A stretch of 64,000 nt of DNA, taken from positions 1-64,000 of the forward strand of contig JACQDB010000038.1 of the NCBI GenBank assembly GCA_016201275.1, in the 5' to 3' direction. The notes below the pieces were generated by a model. It was not told the origin of the DNA and ran no database searches. It saw only the letters and a program-made list of their open reading frames with translations. Each line of letters starts with the position of its first letter. Within the stretch, counting starts at the first letter, position 1. This DNA comes from Acidobacteriota bacterium. GTDB lineage: Bacteria > Acidobacteriota > Blastocatellia > UBA7656. The translations under genes and the position numbers were made by a program. Positions 33,697 through 42,789 of this stretch are shown here, piece by piece.

Positions 33697-35769
33697 ATGA
33701 GCAAAGAATTTGCAGCGCACCGTGAAAAAGGGATGGCCTTAGTTACCGCTTTGTTGGCGATGACCATCTTGTTGACCTTGGGAACAGCCGTAATTTTTTC
33801 TGCGGTCACCGATACCATTACCACCAAAACGCAACGGACTGGCGAACAATCGTTCTTTGTCGCTGACGCCGGCATCGGCATCGCCCGCCGGGCCTTGTCG
33901 CAAGCCTTGAACGAAGAGATTGAAAAAATCCGTACCGGCGAGACGCCCTTCTATAGCAAACCGGCCATTCAAGCAGGGAGCTTTCCTGATGTACAAGTCG
34001 TACCAGACCCGGATTTGGTTCCCAATGATCCCTTCTATCAACGGGTAAACGCACGCGCTCAGGAACTCACCCAAGTGGCGGCTCGTAATGATCGCTTCCA
34101 GCAACTGAACGGCTCGGCGTTTACCATCACCTTCAAACCTCTGACCGGCAGCGTCTCGCTGATCAAGCAAGATGCCACCCACGCAACCCAGGCAATAGTT
34201 TTTCGCTATGCCATTCAGGTCAAAGGGAAGACCGATGCCGGCGGCAGCGCTCAGGTGAACGAAGTGGGTCGCTTGTCCGCCAACGTCAACATGGTGATTG
34301 GCTCTTCTTCCAGCAGCACCCGCGATCTGAGCTTTTCTGCCTTTGGCACGTTCTTTGATCGTGGCGATGACGCCGGTCTCAATTATGTCTTGGTGCCGGG
34401 AGTCTATTCAGGACTGGTGCATACCAACACGCATCTGGCGTTTTACTCGAAATGGCAATACACCTTCCGCAATCAAGTCTCTCAGGTTGACCCGAAAATT
34501 CGTTATATCGTCAGCACCAATAATATGGGGAACTACATAGACATCCCCAACAGCAGTGTCACCGGCATCAACCTGAGCACCGAAGGCTACAAACAGGCGA
34601 ATGCGGTGGCCTTGCCGAACAACTCCTTTTCGCAGGAGTTTGCGGTGATCAATTCTACCGGCGTGCGTGATCTGGATGCGAGTGGTAAACCAGTTGATCC
34701 GCCCAGCGTCGTGCCGACCGATAATCAGGGAAACCCGCTGCCGGTATTTGACGCCAGTGGGCGCGTCACCCCGGAAGCGTTGGCTGCCAATCTTCGCGCC
34801 GTAGATAATCAAGCACCCAAAGTCACCGGGCAGACCCTCGAAAATGGCGTTTTCATTCCTTCCTCTGATGGTGTGAATATCACCGGCGCGGGCATTTATG
34901 TCAGTGGTGATGCCTCAGATGCTCAAGTGTATGCCGATACCAATGGCGATCAGGTTTATGTCATCAGCCAAAAGAAAGGCAACTCCACGACCACTACCAC
35001 CGTGCGCGTGGATTATACTCACAAGCAAACCACTATCTCGTCGGGTTCTCAAACGGTGACTTATAACGGCGTTCCTACAGACAAATCGAATGATCCCACC
35101 GCTGGCAAAACCGATGCCTCCAAGCATCGCCCTGGCGTCTCGTTGTATGTGCGTGGCAGCATTGACAGCCTGCGTGGTGGCAAAGACACCTCCACCGGAC
35201 AGAATCTGCCAGCGATTGCTTCACAAACAGCGCTCACCATCACGGCAGAGCGCAATATCCGCGTCACTGGCGATTTGAAATATGCCGACCCGGTAGCCAA
35301 TTCGGATGGCACGCCGGTCACCAATATCAGCAGCGTCAAGAATGTGCTGGGCATCTTCACCAACGACGGCAATGTCTTTTTGGATGCCAAGAGCCAATAT
35401 GTTTCGGGGCCGGGGTTAGGCATTACGATGGAGGCCGCCTTTTGTGTGTTTGATAGCAATACCACCAACAACGGCAGTCAGTATGAAGGCGGCATCACCT
35501 CCTACACCGGCTCTGGGCACCAAACGCCTGGCTCGAATGATCGCATCAGAATGGTCGGCAGCGATGTCGAAAAACGCAATAGCTCAGTGGATTACAATTA
35601 TGGCGATACCTATTTTGATGTGCGGTTCTCCGGCGGTGCCTTCCGACCTCCGTTCTTTCCGGGAACCAAATACTCGCTGAACGTGGCACCGGTTCTTGAC
35701 ACCATCACGATCTCCACCATAGATACGCCAGCATCAACGGCTATGTCGTGGTTTGTTGATAATAAGTGA
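33697..35769 (+). CDS. PilX-like pilus protein with large DUF4900-type region
   Basis: A 690-residue protein. Its N-terminus (REKGMALVTALLAMTILLTLGTAVIF) is PilX-like, without the strict Phe-Glu prepilin motif. SFFVADAGIGIARRALSQAL is the usual first helix. The remaining 600 residues are repetitive, Ser/Thr/Asn/Gly-rich and beta-strand dominated (NITGAGIYVSGDASDAQVYA, LTITAERNIRVTGDLKYADP), matching DUF4900-type extensions. This is several times the size of proteobacterial PilX, suggesting an adhesive tip protein that replaces PilY1. Ribosome site AGGAAC before 33697. Confidence 0.82.
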   Translation: MSKEFAAHREKGMALVTALLAMTILLTLGTAVIFSAVTDTITTKTQRTGEQSFFVADAGIGIARRALSQALNEEIEKIRTGETPFYSKPAIQAGSFPDVQVVPDPDLVPNDPFYQRVNARAQELTQVAARNDRFQQLNGSAFTITFKPLTGSVSLIKQDATHATQAIVFRYAIQVKGKTDAGGSAQVNEVGRLSANVNMVIGSSSSSTRDLSFSAFGTFFDRGDDAGLNYVLVPGVYSGLVHTNTHLAFYSKWQYTFRNQVSQVDPKIRYIVSTNNMGNYIDIPNSSVTGINLSTEGYKQANAVALPNNSFSQEFAVINSTGVRDLDASGKPVDPPSVVPTDNQGNPLPVFDASGRVTPEALAANLRAVDNQAPKVTGQTLENGVFIPSSDGVNITGAGIYVSGDASDAQVYADTNGDQVYVISQKKGNSTTTTTVRVDYTHKQTTISSGSQTVTYNGVPTDKSNDPTAGKTDASKHRPGVSLYVRGSIDSLRGGKDTSTGQNLPAIASQTALTITAERNIRVTGDLKYADPVANSDGTPVTNISSVKNVLGIFTNDGNVFLDAKSQYVSGPGLGITMEAAFCVFDSNTTNNGSQYEGGITSYTGSGHQTPGSNDRIRMVGSDVEKRNSSVDYNYGDTYFDVRFSGGAFRPPFFPGTKYSLNVAPVLDTITISTIDTPASTAMSWFVDNK

Positions 35770-35789
35770 TCGGGGTTTTCTGTTGCTGT

Positions 35790-35830
35790 AAATAAAAACC
35801 GGCTGAGGCGATCTCAGCCGGTTTTTATTT
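35790..35830. terminator. Bidirectional intrinsic terminator
   Basis: AAAAACCGGCTGAG-GCGAT-CTCAGCCGGTTTTT forms a perfect 14-bp stem with A/T runs on both sides, placed between the convergent pilin operon and haem/copper protein gene. Confidence 0.92.
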
Positions 35831-35865
35831 GCTGTTGAAGACTCGCGCCAAACGCTGCCGCTGGA

Positions 35866-37173
35866 TTATGGTTGTTTGCCTGCTGTGGGTGCGGAAACCG
35901 TGTGGCCTTTTTTGACCGCCAGGTTCAGGTTCTCGTCTGCCGATTCGTAAAAGATGCGGCCCTGCATCATTTCATCTGTGGTCTTTTCCCCCCAATGCAC
36001 TTCTTTGGTCGGGTCTGGATTGAATCGGTTTTTGGCGCTGTTGTCATAGGTGCCGATGAATTCTACCGAAGTGCCTTTCGGCACGCGCATCGGTTCACTC
36101 AGCATATACACACGCTGCCAGTTGAAATCATAACGCGGCACCGTCAGAACATCTTCGACGCGGCCATCCGGGTAGGTAAAACGCATCACATATGATTTGC
36201 CGCGCAGGTGCATATGCACATGGAAAAAGCGAATCACCGCATCGGTATTGAAAGTCTGTTTAGCGGTGAGCGAATAATTTTCTTCACCGGGCGGAATTGC
36301 TACATCTTTTCTATCGCCGAACAAAACGCGCAGATTCTTTTTCACGATGCCATCGGCGAAATACAAACCAATTTGCGTTTGATCCACGCGCTCTTGTTCG
36401 GCAGGAGCGTAGTGAATCTGTATGCCAAGCCTCATGCCTTTGGGAATTCTGACCGCCGTACCTTCCGGCAACATCACGCCATCAACGCCCGGTGCCCATC
36501 CGGCGATCATAATCGTGCCGCGTGCGCCGGGGTCGAAATCCCCAGCAATGTAGCCGTCTTCGGGAACTTTGAAGTTCGGCGGAATCAAGTGCGTGTTGGC
36601 GTGATGCACGGCTTTCAAATTGCCGGGATGGGTATCCACAGAGCGAATCCAGGTGTCTTCGGGAAACACATAATCGAAGACGAAAAAGACATACTGATCT
36701 TTTTGACTGGGCTTGATGAGGTAAGGCTTCTGCACTTTGATCAGCAAATCCGGCTCGCCGTTTTTCCAAGCGGTCTTCCAGATTCTTGGCGCAGGCAGGT
36801 CTTTGACATCGCCGCGTGGCGCACCGCTATCAACCCAGCGGCTAATTGTGGCGATCTCTTCATCGGTCAAACGCGGGTCGTTGTGATAACGCCCGACCGC
36901 ACCAATAGCATGAAACGGCGGCATCTCGCGTTTGATGGTTTTCTCTTTGATCGCCCTAGCCCACGGGCGCGCCTCTTCATACTTCACCAGCGACATCGGA
37001 GCCATGCCGCCGGTGCGATGGCACTCTTCGCAACGCTTCTGAAATATCGGCGCAATGTGTTTGGTGAAAGTGACCGCCGCTTTATCTTTGCCGTTGTTGC
37101 CCGACACCGAAGTGAACAAGACAAATGCCAAACCAAAGGCGGCAGTGAGGGTCAAGAGAAAAAGTTTTTTCAT
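35866..37173 (-). CDS. Exported c-type cytochrome fused to copper monooxygenase-like domain
   Basis: A 435-residue protein with a signal peptide (MKKLFLLTLTAAFGLAFVLF). One haem-c motif CEECH (Cys48, Cys51, His52) opens a short cytochrome domain resembling the planctomycete-type (GGMAPMSLVKYEEARPWARA). The larger C-terminal part has paired His motifs VHHANTHL, IQIHYAP and HVHMHLRGKSY plus a late Met (TTDEMMQGR), the arrangement of copper centres in ascorbate-dependent monooxygenases such as PHM. Such fusions are frequent in Acidobacteria. The natural substrate is unknown; periplasmic location is well supported. Confidence 0.85.
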   Translation of the reverse strand: MKKLFLLTLTAAFGLAFVLFTSVSGNNGKDKAAVTFTKHIAPIFQKRCEECHRTGGMAPMSLVKYEEARPWARAIKEKTIKREMPPFHAIGAVGRYHNDPRLTDEEIATISRWVDSGAPRGDVKDLPAPRIWKTAWKNGEPDLLIKVQKPYLIKPSQKDQYVFFVFDYVFPEDTWIRSVDTHPGNLKAVHHANTHLIPPNFKVPEDGYIAGDFDPGARGTIMIAGWAPGVDGVMLPEGTAVRIPKGMRLGIQIHYAPAEQERVDQTQIGLYFADGIVKKNLRVLFGDRKDVAIPPGEENYSLTAKQTFNTDAVIRFFHVHMHLRGKSYVMRFTYPDGRVEDVLTVPRYDFNWQRVYMLSEPMRVPKGTSVEFIGTYDNSAKNRFNPDPTKEVHWGEKTTDEMMQGRIFYESADENLNLAVKKGHTVSAPTAGKQP

Positions 37174-37316
37174 AGGTTGCAGTTCCTTTCAAACGGGAAT
37201 GCGTTGGCGATTGATAAGAGTAGCACCAATCACGACATTCTGAAAATCATTAAGAAACACGGGCAATTCTGCATTTCAATCACCAAGTCACACGACTCTC
37301 TGCAAACGCAATAGAA

Positions 37317-37425
37317 AGGAACCACAGATGCACACAGATGAATACAGATGAATACAGATGAATGCGGAAACGGTAGTTGCAATTGTTTTTTGATCTGTGT
37401 GTATCGGTGTGCATCCGTGGTATTC
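37317..37425. repeat. CACAGATG repeat element
   Basis: Left arm ACCACAGATGCACACAGATG followed by two further ATGAATACAG units; right arm TCTGTGTGTATCGGTGTGCA then TCCGTGGT, its complement with changes. Together they fold back on each other. Located between a membrane-protein gene and the haem/copper gene. Similar CACAGATGAA repeats are widespread in environmental genomes. Confidence 0.75.
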
Positions 37426-37449
37426 GCTTTTCATTACCATCGCAGCGCA

Positions 37450-38520
37450 TTATTTTTTCACTATCCATTGCGCCAGCAATTCGCCAACGACGCGCTGCAA
37501 GATAAACAACGTGATGGGAACCAGAATCGAAACCAGCAGCTTGCGAAGCATGGGACTGGTGAACGGCCATTCGGGGGCTTGGTCTATGCGTTTTTCGTAG
37601 GTCAACCAAGCGTTAGTCGTCGGTGCCATTTTGATTAAAGCTTCCGAATGACCGTGCGGCGTTTCTTCCTGCAATTTATTATGCAGCACCGCAAGGTGTT
37701 GTCTGGCGAGGCGTAATTCGCGCAGCTTGGTGCGCCGCATCACCGCGTGGGTGTCGCGCATACTCAAAAAGAAAATCGAAATTGCCGCCAGAATAATCAC
37801 ACCGTTGATAATCACGCCGCGCATATCTTGACTGGGAATGAAGAAGAGGCCGAGCGTGATGCCGCCGATTAACACCAGCGCATAAAACAGGCTGCGCTGC
37901 GCGATGGGTTCAAGCGGCGTCATATCGAAGACATTAAGATTCAGCGGACGGCGGTGCAAACGGGCAAGGAAGCGCGCTCCGGTGAGCGACGTATAAATCA
38001 CCGTACCGATCAAGCCGCACATGATGCCGGTCAGAAGGATGCGATAGCCTTTGCTCCAATACAGCGTGATGGCATCTTGTGCTGTCCACGGGCGCAAGAG
38101 GAATTCGCCGAACAACGCGCTCAGAAAAAACACCGCCCATTCGCGTCGTCGGTCGAGCGGCAGATACTCGTCAACGAAAGCGTTGAACTCTTCGGCAGGC
38201 ATCTTGACCAGTGAGCGAAAAGCTTCGATGGCTTCGCGGCGCAGGCGGCGAATTTGCGGATGCGTGGCAAAAATATAAATCACTACGGCGGGGCCAAGCA
38301 GCGTGACGCGCCAGAACTTTGCCGCAAACGGCAAAGCAAAAACGCCGTCCAGATATGCGGTCAGCAACAACGGCAGAAGCAGAAGAATACTGATCAGCAG
38401 ATTGACTTTCGGCCACGACAAACGGCTGCGCTCCACCCAACTTTCTAAAATCGTGTAGGGCGCAAAGATGCGATTGGCTTCAGCTTTCGCCAAGTCTGCT
38501 TGACGGCGTTGTGCATTCAT
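37450..38520 (-). CDS. Hypothetical multi-pass membrane protein
   Basis: About 356 residues when started at MNAQRRQADL. Hydrophobic segments include VNLLISILLLLPLLLTAYL, a second at VTLLGPAVVIYIFA, later ones around AVFFLSALFGEFLL, ILLTGIMCGLIGTVIYTSL, LFYALVLIGGITLGLFFI and NGVIILAAISIFFLSM, and a last one near the C-terminus (LLVSILVPITLFILQ). No catalytic motif is seen. The start overlaps the end of the radical SAM gene by about 40 bases and has no clear ribosome site, suggesting translational coupling. No family recognised. Confidence 0.7.
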   Translation of the reverse strand: MNAQRRQADLAKAEANRIFAPYTILESWVERSRLSWPKVNLLISILLLLPLLLTAYLDGVFALPFAAKFWRVTLLGPAVVIYIFATHPQIRRLRREAIEAFRSLVKMPAEEFNAFVDEYLPLDRRREWAVFFLSALFGEFLLRPWTAQDAITLYWSKGYRILLTGIMCGLIGTVIYTSLTGARFLARLHRRPLNLNVFDMTPLEPIAQRSLFYALVLIGGITLGLFFIPSQDMRGVIINGVIILAAISIFFLSMRDTHAVMRRTKLRELRLARQHLAVLHNKLQEETPHGHSEALIKMAPTTNAWLTYEKRIDQAPEWPFTSPMLRKLLVSILVPITLFILQRVVGELLAQWIVKK

Positions 38521-39529
38521 TGAGGTGAAAATCAGCGATGTCTTTGAAAGGCGTTTTGGCATCGCCGAAATCGGGGCGATAATATTCCGCCGCGCTGTCA
38601 AAGTCCTGTTGCCAGCCTTCCTCCAGGCCGAGCGCTTCCAATTGCTCTAAAGCTTCGAGCCATTCGCGCCAACGAATCTTACGCGAAATCAGCGGATAAC
38701 GATCTAAAGCAACTTTATTCGTCGGAAAATATTGCGCCATCAAACTGACAGCAACCTTCGGCGACAACTCTGCTCTGATCCATTGCAGCGATTCGTGTAT
38801 GCCGCCTATGTCATTGGGCAAGACCAGCAGACGTATGACCAATCCGCGTTGCAGCAAACCGTTGTCATCATAAACCAGTTCATCGCCGGTCTGGCGAAAC
38901 ATCTCTTTGAGAGCGGCTCTGGAATGGGTGACATATTCGCTGACTTTAGAATATTCGCGCCCCATTTCGTTATCGCTGTATTTCAAATCGGGCAGGTAAA
39001 TATCCACTATACCGTCGAGCAATTTCAGGACTTCCACGGAATCGTAAGCGTTGGTATTGTAAACCACCGGCAAACGCAAGCCGCGCGCGGCGGCAAGCAA
39101 TAAAGCTTTGGCAAGTTGCGGCGCGAAGTGTGTAGGCGACACCCAATTGATGTTGTGACAGCCGCGCTCCTGTAGTTCTAAAAAAATCTCCGCCAAGCGC
39201 TCGAAGGAAATTTCGTTTTGATGTTGCTGCTTGAAAGTCTGGCTGATTTGATAATTCTGACAATAGACGCAGCGCAGATTGCACAAGCCCAAAAAGACAT
39301 TGCCTGCGCCGTGTTGGCCTACGAGTGCAGGTTCTTCGCCAAAGTGCGGCGTGTAAGACGACACGATGGGCAGGAAACCCGAATAACAGGCCGCCAGTTC
39401 ATCCTGCAAGCGATTGTTGTCGCAATCACGCGGACAGACGCGGCATTTGGCCAGCATATTTATCAGGCGTTCGACCCGCCCGACCAATTCACCGGTCTCG
39501 AATAGATGCACATAAGACGGCTGCTTCAT
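38480..39529 (-). CDS. Radical SAM protein, PflX/pyruvate formate-lyase activase-like
   Basis: A 349-residue enzyme. The 4Fe-4S/SAM site is CNLRCVYCQN (Cys83, Cys87, Cys90, spacing CX3CX2C). An extra N-terminal cysteine set (KCRVCPRDC and a later AACYSG) is characteristic of the PflX group. GCHNINWVSPTHFAPQ and the central YLPDLKYSDNEMG are conserved in that group. No formate-lyase-like glycyl-radical enzyme is nearby, so the protein probably does not activate PFL; the function of the group is unknown. Confidence 0.9.
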   Translation of the reverse strand: MKQPSYVHLFETGELVGRVERLINMLAKCRVCPRDCDNNRLQDELAACYSGFLPIVSSYTPHFGEEPALVGQHGAGNVFLGLCNLRCVYCQNYQISQTFKQQHQNEISFERLAEIFLELQERGCHNINWVSPTHFAPQLAKALLLAAARGLRLPVVYNTNAYDSVEVLKLLDGIVDIYLPDLKYSDNEMGREYSKVSEYVTHSRAALKEMFRQTGDELVYDDNGLLQRGLVIRLLVLPNDIGGIHESLQWIRAELSPKVAVSLMAQYFPTNKVALDRYPLISRKIRWREWLEALEQLEALGLEEGWQQDFDSAAEYYRPDFGDAKTPFKDIADFHLNECTTPSSRLGES

Positions 39530-39832
39530 CAGTCGAAATTGTACAGATAAGCCGCACGCCCTTCAAACGATGACCGCGATTTGCGTGCGCGCATCGAGCA
39601 AAGAAAAAATTTGCGGGTCGCCAAAACGGCGTGCGCGGGTGGTCGCACCAAGGTGCCATAAAAATGTTTCGCAACCGCCTTCGGCAAGCGGCGGTCATGA
39701 ATCCGAAGTGGAAAAGCGCTGCGTATTGGTTGGGCGTGTTTCACCAAAAAAGCTTGCGCTGCATTCATCAGGAAATCAACGCCGGAGTTTGGGCAAAAGC
39801 TTCATATCTATAATCAGAGGAGAGTCTTTACC
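39530..39832. other. Gene-free spacer before cupredoxin gene
   Basis: A 303-base divergent spacer between the radical SAM and cupredoxin genes. A short palindromic patch (CGCCTTCGGCAAGCGGCG) near 39681 is the only structure. An AGAGGAGAG ribosome site precedes 39833. No coding sequence is supported. Confidence 0.4.
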
Positions 39833-40204
39833 ATGAGAAAATTTCTTGCAGTCGTATTATTGAGTTTGCTTTCGGTGGTTGCCGTCAACGCCAAGCCGTT
39901 GGTCAAAAAGTCTGCCGCCAAAGGCACGCCGAAAGCCGCCGCCAACAAAGTCACCGTCACCGTTACCAGTTTTCAATTCACCCCCAAGACCATCACGGTT
40001 GCCGTAGGCACTACCGTTGTATGGTTCAACAAAGAAGGCCGTCACACCATAGAAGCCGATAAAGGAGAGTTCAAGTCAGAGGTTTTGACCGATGGCAAGA
40101 GCTTTGAATTCACCTTCAGCAAGGCCGGAAAATATGCCTATCACTGCGGCTTTCACGGCGAAGCGGGGGGCAAAGATATGGCTGGCACGGTCGTCGTAAA
40201 ATAG
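39833..40204 (+). CDS. Plastocyanin/cupredoxin-like copper protein
   Basis: A 123-residue exported protein with a signal peptide (MRKFLAVVLLSLLSVVAVNA). A basic Lys/Ala linker leads to a single cupredoxin domain. Type 1 copper ligands are His71 (GRHTIE), Cys105 and His108 (YHCGFHG) and Met116 (GKDMAGTV). This Cys-X2-His then Met spacing fits plastocyanin-like electron carriers. It stands alone, with a hairpin downstream. It may serve periplasmic electron transfer, potentially to the terminal oxidase fed by the alternative complex III encoded at the window's end. Confidence 0.92.
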   Translation: MRKFLAVVLLSLLSVVAVNAKPLVKKSAAKGTPKAAANKVTVTVTSFQFTPKTITVAVGTTVVWFNKEGRHTIEADKGEFKSEVLTDGKSFEFTFSKAGKYAYHCGFHGEAGGKDMAGTVVVK

Positions 40205-40335
40205 CTCTGTAGTGCCGACCAGCGGCGCTTGGTGTCGCGAGCAAGTCGCGTCGGTACAGTTGTCGGCAAGAGCAAATTCGGCATCCGCGCAAAGCCTGTT
40301 GGTCTGTTTCCGTCGGTTCCGCAAGTTGACACAAA

Positions 40336-40368
40336 CGCGCTGTGGCTCTTATTCTCAGCCACAGCGCG
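40336..40368. terminator. Hairpin downstream of cupredoxin gene
   Basis: CGCGCTGTGGCT and AGCCACAGCGCG form a perfect 12-bp stem with a 9-base loop, 130 bases after the cupredoxin stop. No T-run follows, so termination would need help. Confidence 0.55.
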
Positions 40369-40415
40369 ACCGTTGCGGTGGCGCGATGATTTTATCGTTA
40401 GCCAAAGAGGGCGGC

Positions 40416-41171
40416 ATGAACAGACAGAACTTTGCAGGCTTTTCGCCAACGCTATTTCAATTTTTCCGCGACCTGGCCGCCAACAATAACAAGGTCTGGT
40501 TCGATGAGCATCGTCAGACTTATCAAGCGCAGGTTCTGGAGGTGATGAAAGCGTTTGTCACGGATTTCGCGCCGATTATGCAAATGCTCAATGACGATTT
40601 TGAAACCGAACCCCGCGTAGGCCGCACCATCAGCCGCATCAACAACGATATACGCTTTCATAAAAATCGCCCTACTTATCGCCCTTTTATGTATGTTAGC
40701 TTCCCGCGCCGCCATACCAAATGGAGCAGCGAAGCCTTGTTGTACGTCGGCATCTATTCGCACGGCGTCGGCGTGGGATTTTATCCCGGCGGTTATCGCA
40801 AACTTCGCAAAGCGCCTTTGCAGGAGAATATCCGACAAAACCCGCGCCTGTTTCAACGCTATCTGAAGGAACGACAGATTGCCGAAAAGTATTTTGAGTT
40901 GACCGATGGCGAAAGCACCGAGGTGCAAAAATGGCCGCTGCCGAAAACGGCCAGGCGCTGGGTCAATCTGGAAAGTTTTTCGGTCGGCGAATACTTCAAG
41001 GCCGATGAAGTCATTCGTATGAAGCGCAAATTTTTAGATCGCGCGCAGGCCATTCTCCTGGATGTTTACCCGCTGTGGCTGTTTGCCATGAGTGAAAATG
41101 TCAAAGACGATTTTGCGTTGTATGAAGAAAACGTCGAGTTGCTGGCGCGTCCACTTACCCGGTCGGCGTGA
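40416..41171 (+). CDS. DUF2461 family protein
   Basis: A 251-residue soluble protein. FAGFSPTLFQFFRDLAANNN, KVWFDEHRQTYQAQV, ISRINNDIRFHKNRPTYRPF and YVGIYSHGVGVGFYPG are the conserved blocks of DUF2461. The start at 40416 follows GAGGGCGGC; the frame is open upstream but without a site. Proteins of this family are common in bacteria and fungi with no known biochemical role. Confidence 0.9.
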   Translation: MNRQNFAGFSPTLFQFFRDLAANNNKVWFDEHRQTYQAQVLEVMKAFVTDFAPIMQMLNDDFETEPRVGRTISRINNDIRFHKNRPTYRPFMYVSFPRRHTKWSSEALLYVGIYSHGVGVGFYPGGYRKLRKAPLQENIRQNPRLFQRYLKERQIAEKYFELTDGESTEVQKWPLPKTARRWVNLESFSVGEYFKADEVIRMKRKFLDRAQAILLDVYPLWLFAMSENVKDDFALYEENVELLARPLTRSA

Positions 41172-41216
41172 AAAACTTTTAGCCGTTCCCGCACACTGCA
41201 AGTTTTTTTTCGTAAC

Positions 41217-41315
41217 TAGCGCGTGTCGCAGAGTTCCAGAAACCTCTATATGTTGTAGATGATTAAACTATCACATACAATATATGGACAGAACATCCAT
41301 TTCCGCGACCCCCTT
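41217..41315. mobile_element. Degenerate copy of the 102-bp TA-flanked MITE
   Basis: The stretch ATATGTTGTAGATGATTAAA and the following CACATACAATATATGGACAG align closely with the complete element at 48908-49009. The outer inverted repeats have decayed (GCGTGTCGCAGA versus TCCGCGACCC). It lies between convergent DUF2461 and YihY genes. Confidence 0.8.
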
Positions 41316-41327
41316 TAGTTACTTTTT

Positions 41328-42197
41328 TCAATCGTCGCAGGATTCTTTTTCTACCGGCTCGTGATTCAAAGCGTGTTCGATTTCGGCATTGATTTCGCCG
41401 CCAAACAGAATCACCAGCCCGAAGATATAGAGCCAGAGCATCAGGACAATGACCGCGCCGAGGCTGCCATAGGTGGCGCTGTAGCTCGGCGCATAACGCA
41501 GATAAATCGAGAAGAGCAGCGAGCCGATGATGATGGCCAGCACTGCAAAGACGCTGCCCACCGAGGTCCAACCCCATTTCTGTTTGAGGTTCGGCCCGAA
41601 AAAATATACCGCTTCGACGCCCAACAAAAGCATCAACAGGCCTAAAATATAATCCACGACATTCCATAAAACTTTTAAGGTGGTGCCGTGTCCTAAAGCT
41701 GCGCCAAGCCAGGCGCTGAAGCGGTCGCCGAACATAATCAGCGTGGTGCCGACGATGATGAGCAGCGCCAAGCCCACGGTCAGCGCTATGGAAATGAGGC
41801 GCTGTTTCCAGAACGAGCGGCCTTCTCGGACATCGTAAGCGATGTTGAGCGAATCCATCAGCGACACGACGCCGCTTGACGCCGACCACAAAGTGCCGAT
41901 GATGCCGAACGACAGCAAGCCGCCGCTGCGTTTTGCCGTAACATCCTCTAGCGTGTTGGCAATCAAGCGCAGCGCGTCGCTCGGCAGCACGGTGGCCAGA
42001 GCGCGCAAAATATTGGTTTGCAGGTCGGGCATAAAACCCACCAGGCTGGTTAAAAAAATCAGCATCGGAAAGAGCGCGAAGAGAAAGTAATAGGCCAGTT
42101 CCGCCGCCGACCCCAAGACCTTATCCTGCATAGCTTCTTTACCGGCGCGTGTCGCCAGTTGAGTTACGGAGAGACCGCCGAAAAGATGATTCCGCAT
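41328..42197 (-). CDS. YihY/BrkB family inner-membrane protein
   Basis: A 289-residue protein with six predicted membrane helices. AAELAYYFLFALFPMLIFLTSLVGF is the family's first conserved helix; LWSASSGVVSLMDSLNIAYDV, FGPNLKQKWGWTSVGSVFAV and VLMLWLYIFGLVILFGGEIN are further signatures. The family was once misannotated as RNase BN. Its role (transport or envelope integrity) is unproven. It is convergent with the DUF2461 gene and divergent from the S24-like gene. Confidence 0.92.
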   Translation of the reverse strand: MRNHLFGGLSVTQLATRAGKEAMQDKVLGSAAELAYYFLFALFPMLIFLTSLVGFMPDLQTNILRALATVLPSDALRLIANTLEDVTAKRSGGLLSFGIIGTLWSASSGVVSLMDSLNIAYDVREGRSFWKQRLISIALTVGLALLIIVGTTLIMFGDRFSAWLGAALGHGTTLKVLWNVVDYILGLLMLLLGVEAVYFFGPNLKQKWGWTSVGSVFAVLAIIIGSLLFSIYLRYAPSYSATYGSLGAVIVLMLWLYIFGLVILFGGEINAEIEHALNHEPVEKESCDD

Positions 42198-42423
42198 AAA
42201 CCTTTGTGCCTCAAATGCTCTCTGAATTTAGCCCCGAAGAGGCTGCGATTTCGGGATGCGTTGACCTGCAAAACGGAAGCTTGAATTTAGTTTATCACAC
42301 TCGACAAATTTACCTGCTGGCCATCTCGATGCGAGTTTCACGATTGACAGGCAGCGCTTTACCCGATTCAATAACTGCTTCTCGAAAAGGAAATTTGAAT
42401 TTCAGGTGGTAAAGAAAAAGGCT

Positions 42424-42789
42424 ATGGAAAACAACGATATTGTGGAAACTGATGACAGCCGACGGACGCAACTTTACATAGACGATGAAGACGTCATGGT
42501 GCGGATTTTGAAATTACCGGAAGGCGATTATGAAATCGTCAAAGTCAACAGTTCATGGATGGAGAGAGGCTTTGTGGAAGGCGATGTGATTTTATTCGCC
42601 GATACCGTCGAAGCCGCAGATGGCGACATCGTGTTAATCGAAGAAGACGGCTTGACTCGTCTGGGCGTCGCCTCGGCACCGGGCTATTTATTAACCGTGC
42701 AGGGGCCGCGACCGCTAGACCCCGGCGAAACCATCGTCGGCGTCGGCATGGGACTCGCCCGCCGCTTACGCAACGCTGCACCGCAGTAA
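42424..42789 (+). CDS. S24/LexA-like fold protein, apparently catalytically inactive
   Basis: A 121-residue protein whose core SSWMERGFVEGDVILFADTV, AADGDIVLIEEDG, TRLGVASAPGYLLTV matches the peptidase S24 (LexA/UmuD) beta fold. In active members a Ser precedes Met in G-S-M and a Lys follows in the V-K-R strand; here the sites read SSWM (Ser displaced) and LTRL (no Lys). No DNA-binding domain is fused. ATG at 42424 (AAAGG just upstream) or GTG at 42406 could be the start. Divergent from YihY. Probably a regulatory or binding protein, not a protease. Confidence 0.7.
   Translation: MENNDIVETDDSRRTQLYIDDEDVMVRILKLPEGDYEIVKVNSSWMERGFVEGDVILFADTVEAADGDIVLIEEDGLTRLGVASAPGYLLTVQGPRPLDPGETIVGVGMGLARRLRNAAPQ

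Noticed and set aside
36208-37314. 368-codon open frame antisense to the haem/copper protein gene
   Set aside because: It mirrors codon bias of the real gene; no ribosome site and no recognisable motif.
39631-39813. 60-codon open frame before the cupredoxin gene
   Set aside because: No ribosome site, no motif; composition fits the flanking spacer, though MNPKWKSAAYWLG-like sequence made it worth a look.
41263-41889. Minus-strand open frame overlapping the YihY gene in another frame
   Set aside because: YihY signatures are in the other frame; this one is Arg/His-rich noise and runs into the degenerate MITE.
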